Under the pieces are notes generated by a model. The model did no database searches. It saw nothing but the letters and a program-made list of their open reading frames with translations, and was not told the DNA's origin. A stretch of 45,812 nucleotides of DNA, from positions 1-45,812 of the forward strand of contig JAKURD010000024.1 in NCBI GenBank assembly GCA_022450045.1, written 5' to 3'. Origin of the DNA: Gracilimonas sp. Lineage in GTDB: Bacteria; Bacteroidota; Rhodothermia; Balneolales; Balneolaceae. The translations under genes were made by a program, and so were the position numbers. Of the stretch, positions 41,999-45,812 are shown piece by piece (within the stretch, counting starts at the first letter, position 1; every line of letters begins with the position of its first letter).

Positions 41999-42088
41999 AA
42001 AATTTTTAGAATGGATATAGAAAAAGGTTGTTATACGGTAGGCTTCGGTTAAATTGATGAGGTAATTACCGGTGTTGGTAATTATTAA

Positions 42089-42833
42089 GGGTCTAGTGAA
42101 GCAAACACCTTAGAGGGGGTCCTCTCGAAGGTGTGTTAGCAAGACTTTGTATAAGTTATTGTTTCGATGATTAAAACGAAATTCGGTTTCTTTCAAATGC
42201 AGATAAAAGGTGTGCTTGGGAACGCCATTAAATTGCGCCAACCGCCGTTTGGCAAAGCTCCAGAACGACTCGATTCCATTAATATGACTACACGAGCTTA
42301 CGAACTCATCTTCGCCATGCTGCACGCGGTAGTGTTTGTCGTAACCAACATCCACCAGTCCGTTGTAACCGGGCCATCCATCGGAATGGATCACGCTCTG
42401 AGGTTCCACTTTCCCTCTTATAACGCGTTGAAGGGTCTTTTTCTTGGCATCCGGGACAATCTCGGTATACACTTTACCTTTGCGTTTGAAAATGCCAAAC
42501 ACAATGGTTTTACCACCGGCTCCACGGCCGCGTTTGCCGGGAATCCGGCTAGGGCCAAAGTAGGATTCGTCTACTTCAACGGTTCCTTCCAGGGGCGCCT
42601 GGCTGGCTGACCACCGGGCAATGTTGCCACGCAACCGACTATAAATAGCGGTAACCGACCTGCGGCTGAGACCTGTAAGTTCAGCCGTATCCGAAGCCGT
42701 AAAATCCATAGCAAAATATCGAATTAATTGTCGAAATTTAGCCTCAGAAATTTTAGAACGCTTATAATACTTGTTATTCATTGCACAGCAATATGTTACA
42801 AAGATTCATAACATGCTATGCTTCACTAGACCC
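42089..42833 (-). mobile_element. Complete IS1595-family (IS1016-type) insertion sequence, 745 bp
   Basis: It is bounded by the 15-bp terminal inverted repeat GGGTCTAGTGAAGCA (42089-42103 and complement at 42819-42833). One transposase gene fills the element. The flanking 8 bp are ATTATTAA and ATGGTTAA, matching at six of eight positions, so the usual 8-bp target duplication is not clean. The right-hand 74 bp are identical to the window's first 74 bp. It abuts a truncated Y1-transposase gene on its right. Confidence 0.92.
42110..42781 (-). CDS. IS1595-family transposase
   Basis: A 223-residue DDE-type (ISXO2-like) transposase. An N-terminal helix-turn-helix (LTGLSRRSVTAIYSRLR, about 35-51) is followed by catalytic D71 in TVEVDESYFG, D134 in VIHSDGWPGYNG, and the family's N168/E171 in HINGIESFWSFAKRRL. 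The N-terminal zinc ribbon of ISXO2 is absent, as in the shorter IS1016 group. The frame is complete and the element is probably still functional. Confidence 0.93.
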   Translation of the reverse strand: MNNKYYKRSKISEAKFRQLIRYFAMDFTASDTAELTGLSRRSVTAIYSRLRGNIARWSASQAPLEGTVEVDESYFGPSRIPGKRGRGAGGKTIVFGIFKRKGKVYTEIVPDAKKKTLQRVIRGKVEPQSVIHSDGWPGYNGLVDVGYDKHYRVQHGEDEFVSSCSHINGIESFWSFAKRRLAQFNGVPKHTFYLHLKETEFRFNHRNNNLYKVLLTHLREDPL

Positions 42834-43005
42834 ATGGTTAAATGAAAAATATAACTGGAACCCTCATTTTGCCTGGCAGGAGGGATATGGAGTGTTTTCG
42901 GTCAGTGTAACTGAGGTCAAAAAAGTTAGAGACTATATATACTATCAAGAGCAACATCATAAAAATCAAAATTGTTGGAATGAATTCGAGAAGGTGCCAG
43001 ACTAA
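42834..43005 (+). pseudogene. C-terminal fragment of a REP-associated (Y1, RAYT-type) transposase
   Basis: About 56 residues directly after the IS end: WLNEKYNWNPHFAWQEGYG, FSVSVTEVKKVRDYI and QEQHHKNQNCWNEFEK. The FAWQ.GYG.FSVS...V..V..YI..Q..HH motif is the signature end of IS200-like REP-associated transposases. The N-terminal part with HUH and catalytic Tyr is not on the other side of the IS, so the gene was cut and rearranged, not just split. An IS-derived TTG at 42781 keeps the frame open but is not its natural start. Confidence 0.8.
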
Positions 43006-43265
43006 TTTCCTGAAATTTTTATGAAGCCCTAAAGAGAAGCCCTGAACGGCTTCAATGGGGTACCGGAATAACTCTTACCCCCTCTAAACAATTCCCATGA
43101 GCCACCACCTCATCCAGTACCTCAGCGAAGGGGTTCAGCCCTTCTGCCATTGGTTTAATTAACACCCCAACCAAAAAAACAATCGGTCTTCAAATTTGAT
43201 AGCATTTTTTGCACATTGGGGAAGAACAGTTCAACATTTCAAATTCCTCAATTTAACATCCCCCT
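43006..43265. other. Gene-free gap with two GC-rich hairpins
   Basis: GAAGCC-ctgaac-GGCTTC lies near 43035-43052 and GAAGGG-gttcag-CCCTTC near 43124-43141, with related loop sequences. A short minus-strand frame (MAEGLNPFAEVLDEVVAHG) spans part of it but is only about 32 codons and matches nothing known to me. The right end should hold the guaC promoter. Confidence 0.4.
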
Positions 43266-44306
43266 ATGCGCATAGAATTAGACATCAAACTCGGTTTCAA
43301 AAACGTAATGATCCGCCCCAAACGCTCGACCCTGAAGTCGAGGGCTAATGTTTCATTGGAACGTACTTTTAAATTCCTTCATGCCGAAAAAGACTGGACC
43401 GGAGTCCCCATCATGGCCGCCAACATGGATACCACCGGGACTTTTGAAATGGCAAAGGCTTTGGCTGAGCACAAAATATTTACGGCCATTCACAAGCATT
43501 ACTCGATGGATGAGTGGAAGGAATTTTTCAAATTTGCCAATGATGACATCACGGAGTATATCGCTGTAAGTACGGGGACAGGAAAATCAGATATGAAAAA
43601 ACTCGATACCCTCATGGATACTTTCCCAAAGCTTCGTTTTATCTGCATTGATGTAGCCAATGGCTATTCCGAACACTTCGTGGAATTCGTGAAAAAAGTA
43701 AGAGGAAAATATCCCACACAGGTCGTTATAGCCGGAAATGTTGTCACCGGAGAAATGGTAGAGGAATTACTGCTGGCAGGTGCTGATATCATCAAAGTAG
43801 GCATCGGGCCGGGATCGGTTTGTACTACGAGGCTCAAAACCGGAGTTGGTTTTCCACAACTGTCAGCTATAATTGAATGTGCCGATGCAGCCCATGGATT
43901 GGGCGGGCAAATCATCTCGGACGGAGGGTGTAAGTCGCCGGGAGATGTTGCTAAAGCGTTTGGAGGCGGCGCTGATTTTGTAATGCTTGGCGGAATGTTC
44001 TCAGGCCATGATGAAAGTGGCGGGGAATTAGTTGAGGAAGACGGTGAAAAGTTTAAATTATTCTATGGAATGAGTTCCGAAACGGCCATGGATAAATATT
44101 TTGGCAGTGTTGCCGATTACCGGGCCTCGGAAGGAAAAACGGTGAAAGTTCCATACCGGGGCCCTGTGGAAAATACCGTGCAGGACATTCTTGGGGGCGT
44201 TCGTTCTACCTGTACCTATGTGGGGGCAAAAAAGCTTAAGGAACTCACCAAAAGAACCACGTTTATCCGGGTTCAGGAACAACTGAATGAGATGTTCGGG
44301 GAGTGA
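43266..44306 (+). CDS. guaC: GMP reductase
   Basis: A 346-residue TIM-barrel enzyme that converts GMP to IMP with NADPH. It starts [20 protein letters not shown], has the substrate Cys186 in [37 protein letters not shown], and the C-terminal flap [11 protein letters not shown]. It lacks the CBS domains of IMP dehydrogenase, and the length agrees with GuaC (about 346). It is probably co-transcribed with the DDAH-like gene 40 bp downstream. Confidence 0.95.
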   Translation: MRIELDIKLGFKNVMIRPKRSTLKSRANVSLERTFKFLHAEKDWTGVPIMAANMDTTGTFEMAKALAEHKIFTAIHKHYSMDEWKEFFKFANDDITEYIAVSTGTGKSDMKKLDTLMDTFPKLRFICIDVANGYSEHFVEFVKKVRGKYPTQVVIAGNVVTGEMVEELLLAGADIIKVGIGPGSVCTTRLKTGVGFPQLSAIIECADAAHGLGGQIISDGGCKSPGDVAKAFGGGADFVMLGGMFSGHDESGGELVEEDGEKFKLFYGMSSETAMDKYFGSVADYRASEGKTVKVPYRGPVENTVQDILGGVRSTCTYVGAKKLKELTKRTTFIRVQEQLNEMFGE

Positions 44307-44346
44307 CAGGATATAAATATTTCAATAAGTCTCAGACCACAAACCT

Positions 44347-45108
44347 ATGTTCAAAAATGCGATCGTTCGAAAGCCTTGCCCTAATATGGTCAATGGCATC
44401 ACAGAAGCCAATCTTGGCAAGCCTGACTATCATAAAGCCTTACTGCAACACGCCCGTTATGTAAACGTGCTCAGACAACTGGGTTTAAAAATTAATGTAC
44501 TTGATGCTGACAATCGCTTTCCGGATTCTGTTTTTGTGGAAGATGTAGCGGTATGTACACCTGATTGTGCCGTGATCACAAATCCGGGTGCTCCGTCAAG
44601 GAATCAAGAAACTAACCTCATAAAGGATATCATTCACAAACATTACGAACAGATCTATCAAATAAAGCCGCCGGGCACTTTGGAGGGCGGTGATGTAATG
44701 ACCGTTGGCTCCGAATACTTTATTGGCCTTTCCTACCGCACGAATGAAGACGGCGCCCAACAATTGATCGACATTTTAGAGCGATACAATTTATCAGCTC
44801 ATATGGTTGATCTGAATGAGGTGTTACATCTTAAAACGGGGGTTTCTTATCTGGAGAACAATAACTTGTTGGTTTGCGGTGAATTTAAGGAAAAAAGCAT
44901 CTTTGATTCATTTAACAAAATTGAAGTGCCTGACGATGAAACTTACGCGGCAAGCTGCCTCTGGATCAACGGTACTGTTTTGGTTCCTGCGGGTTTTGCA
45001 AAAACCAAAAAGAAGGTTGAAGATGCCGGCTATGCGATCATAGAACTGGAAATGACAGAGTTTGAAAAACTGGATGGAGGCATGAGCTGCCTTTCTCTCC
45101 GATTTTAA
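44347..45108 (+). CDS. Dimethylargininase (DDAH)-like amidinohydrolase
   Basis: A 253-residue member of the guanidino-group-modifying superfamily. Substrate and catalytic positions visible are FPDSVFVEDVAV, LEGGDV (about 112-117), H161 in VLHLKTGVSYLE and nucleophile C248 in GGMSCLSLRF at the C-terminus. The family hydrolyses methylated arginines to citrulline and amines. Some bacterial members act on arginine or other guanidines, so the exact substrate is open. It follows guaC by 40 bp. Confidence 0.88.
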   Translation: MFKNAIVRKPCPNMVNGITEANLGKPDYHKALLQHARYVNVLRQLGLKINVLDADNRFPDSVFVEDVAVCTPDCAVITNPGAPSRNQETNLIKDIIHKHYEQIYQIKPPGTLEGGDVMTVGSEYFIGLSYRTNEDGAQQLIDILERYNLSAHMVDLNEVLHLKTGVSYLENNNLLVCGEFKEKSIFDSFNKIEVPDDETYAASCLWINGTVLVPAGFAKTKKKVEDAGYAIIELEMTEFEKLDGGMSCLSLRF

Positions 45109-45122
45109 CTCTCCTTTTAATC

Positions 45123-45599
45123 TTATTTATTCAATAAGCGATAAATAATGGCTAACTGTCCGGTATGGTATGCGTTATGCTGAAGCACCAAAAGTGCCTC
45201 TCTGAGTAGTGTTTGTCCGTCTCCATGTTCAAAAGGCTTGGTAAGTCCATTATTTTCATCCAGGAGCAGGTTCATCATTTCATCACGCTCTTTCAAAAAA
45301 GACTTCTTGAGTTCTTCCCATTGCTTTTCACTTTCCGGGCCTTGTTCAACCGGCCAATAATCTTCCGGCCATTTCCTCGGTTCATACTCCGGGTTTCGCG
45401 AAAAATCAAGAACATCAAACTGTGCTACCCGGATATGAAAGAACTGTTCGTAAAATGAGTAGGGCAATCCTGCCGGACGTTCACCCAGATCTTTATAATC
45501 AATTTCTTCCAACAGCTCCTTGATTTTGAGATGGGCCTGTCCGCCTTCCAGTTGCTGAATGATCTGCTCGCGGGTTATTCGATGTGAATTTACTTCCAT
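45123..45599 (-). CDS. DinB/YfiT-like four-helix metalloprotein
   Basis: A 158-residue helical protein of the DinB-like superfamily, with the late metal-ligand motif HNAYHTGQLAIIYRLL and an earlier His in YEQFFHIRVAQFDVLDF. Such proteins are often thiol-dependent transferases or stress proteins, including bacillithiol-S-transferases. This would fit with a bacilliredoxin in the same window, but the specific activity is not shown. It converges on the DDAH-like gene with only a 14-bp gap. Confidence 0.8.
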   Translation of the reverse strand: MEVNSHRITREQIIQQLEGGQAHLKIKELLEEIDYKDLGERPAGLPYSFYEQFFHIRVAQFDVLDFSRNPEYEPRKWPEDYWPVEQGPESEKQWEELKKSFLKERDEMMNLLLDENNGLTKPFEHGDGQTLLREALLVLQHNAYHTGQLAIIYRLLNK

Positions 45600-45738
45600 G
45601 ATGATCTTTTGATTGAACGATTAGCTACATAAATACATGATAGCCGAGAATCATTCAATGTTGTTTTTTTTACTGAAGGATATGAATATCCTCGCTTGGG
45701 TAAAGGAATGCCTTTTAGGCAAAATCAATACCCAGGAG

Positions 45739-45812
45739 ACTGTTCACTTAAGTGTGTCAAAACTAACTTAGACACATGGAACCTACAAAAAACAACAAAC
45801 ACCTGGATGCTT
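45739..45812 (+). mobile_element. Probable left end of another insertion sequence with start of its transposase
   Basis: GACTGTTCACTTAAGTGTGT leads into GTGTC-N12-GACAC, an inverted repeat just before an ATG at 45776. This opens a frame (MEPTKNNKHLDA) cut by the window end. TGTGTCAAA-type ends close to the ATG resemble IS256-family (Mutator-like) elements. Only twelve codons are visible, so the family is a guess. Confidence 0.35.

Noticed and set aside
1..42833. The whole window as an active composite transposon
   Set aside because: The cargo is ordinary chromosomal metabolism and transport and the left IS is only partly visible. Direct IS copies alone do not show joint movement.
43060..43200. 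Short minus-strand frame MAEGLNPFAEVLDEVVAHG as a gene
   Set aside because: Only about 32 codons, no recognised family and no ribosome site. It overlaps the likely guaC promoter region.

Overview
The window looks like a chromosomal segment of a Gram-negative, AT-leaning member of the Bacteroidota/Balneolota (FCB) group. This is inferred from several traits: arrays of about 800-residue MacB/FtsX permeases next to an NtrC-type regulator, free-standing four-helix-bundle (S23-like) genes, secreted proteins with leaders ending in AQ, weak Shine-Dalgarno signals, and many short word-like intergenic repeats. No rRNA, tRNA or CRISPR was seen. Genus cannot be fixed from the sequence alone.

Layout. 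(1) 1-970: the last 74 bp of an IS1595/IS1016-type element that cuts a four-helix-bundle gene, then a bacilliredoxin. (2) 1217-11245, mostly minus strand: MscS channel, slipin plus NfeD protease pair, an orphan FtsX permease, a small unknown protein coupled to a beta-lactamase-fold hydrolase, a secreted M20 peptidase and a small unrecognised ORF. (3) 11332-25599: a two-block ABC export locus. HlyD/MacA-like adaptor, two MacB-type ATPases, three large permeases (one frameshifted) and a 27-codon fossil of a fourth lie on the minus strand. A divergent NtrC-family response regulator and an NtrY-like kinase lie on the plus strand. A four-helix-bundle gene sits antisense inside the operon. (4) 25600-30468: two repeat-rich gaps around a 1090-residue secreted beta-propeller/amidohydrolase. 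(5) 30469-41387: a minus-strand phenylacetate catabolic cluster in transcription order paaA-B-C-D-G-H-I-J-Y-Z plus a second enoyl-CoA hydratase. paaE and paaK are not in the window. (6) 41603-45812: a stand-alone AraC-type domain, a complete IS1595-type element next to a fragment of a REP-associated (Y1) transposase, GMP reductase, a DDAH-like hydrolase, a DinB-like protein and the start of another probable transposase.

The most striking result is regulatory. Upstream of the adaptor gene and upstream of the second permease block there are two copies of one promoter layout. Each has a sigma-54-like element (TTGGCACGCwTsTTGAA), then 52 intervening bp, then two 16-bp TGTyC...ACA inverted repeats spaced exactly 21 bp start to start. 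The copy between adaptor and regulator also faces a divergent sigma-54-like element of the regulator/kinase operon at nearly the same distance. This suggests that one NtrC-type regulator binds a paired enhancer, drives both halves of the exporter and controls its own operon.

The exporter also shows decay: a 22-nt deletion frameshift in one permease, altered motifs in its partner ATPase, and a fossil permease start. Intergenic DNA throughout carries at least four families of hairpin-forming repeats. One consists of tandem units with mismatched-centre stems and resembles REP/BIME elements, which fits with the Y1-transposase fragment in the same window.
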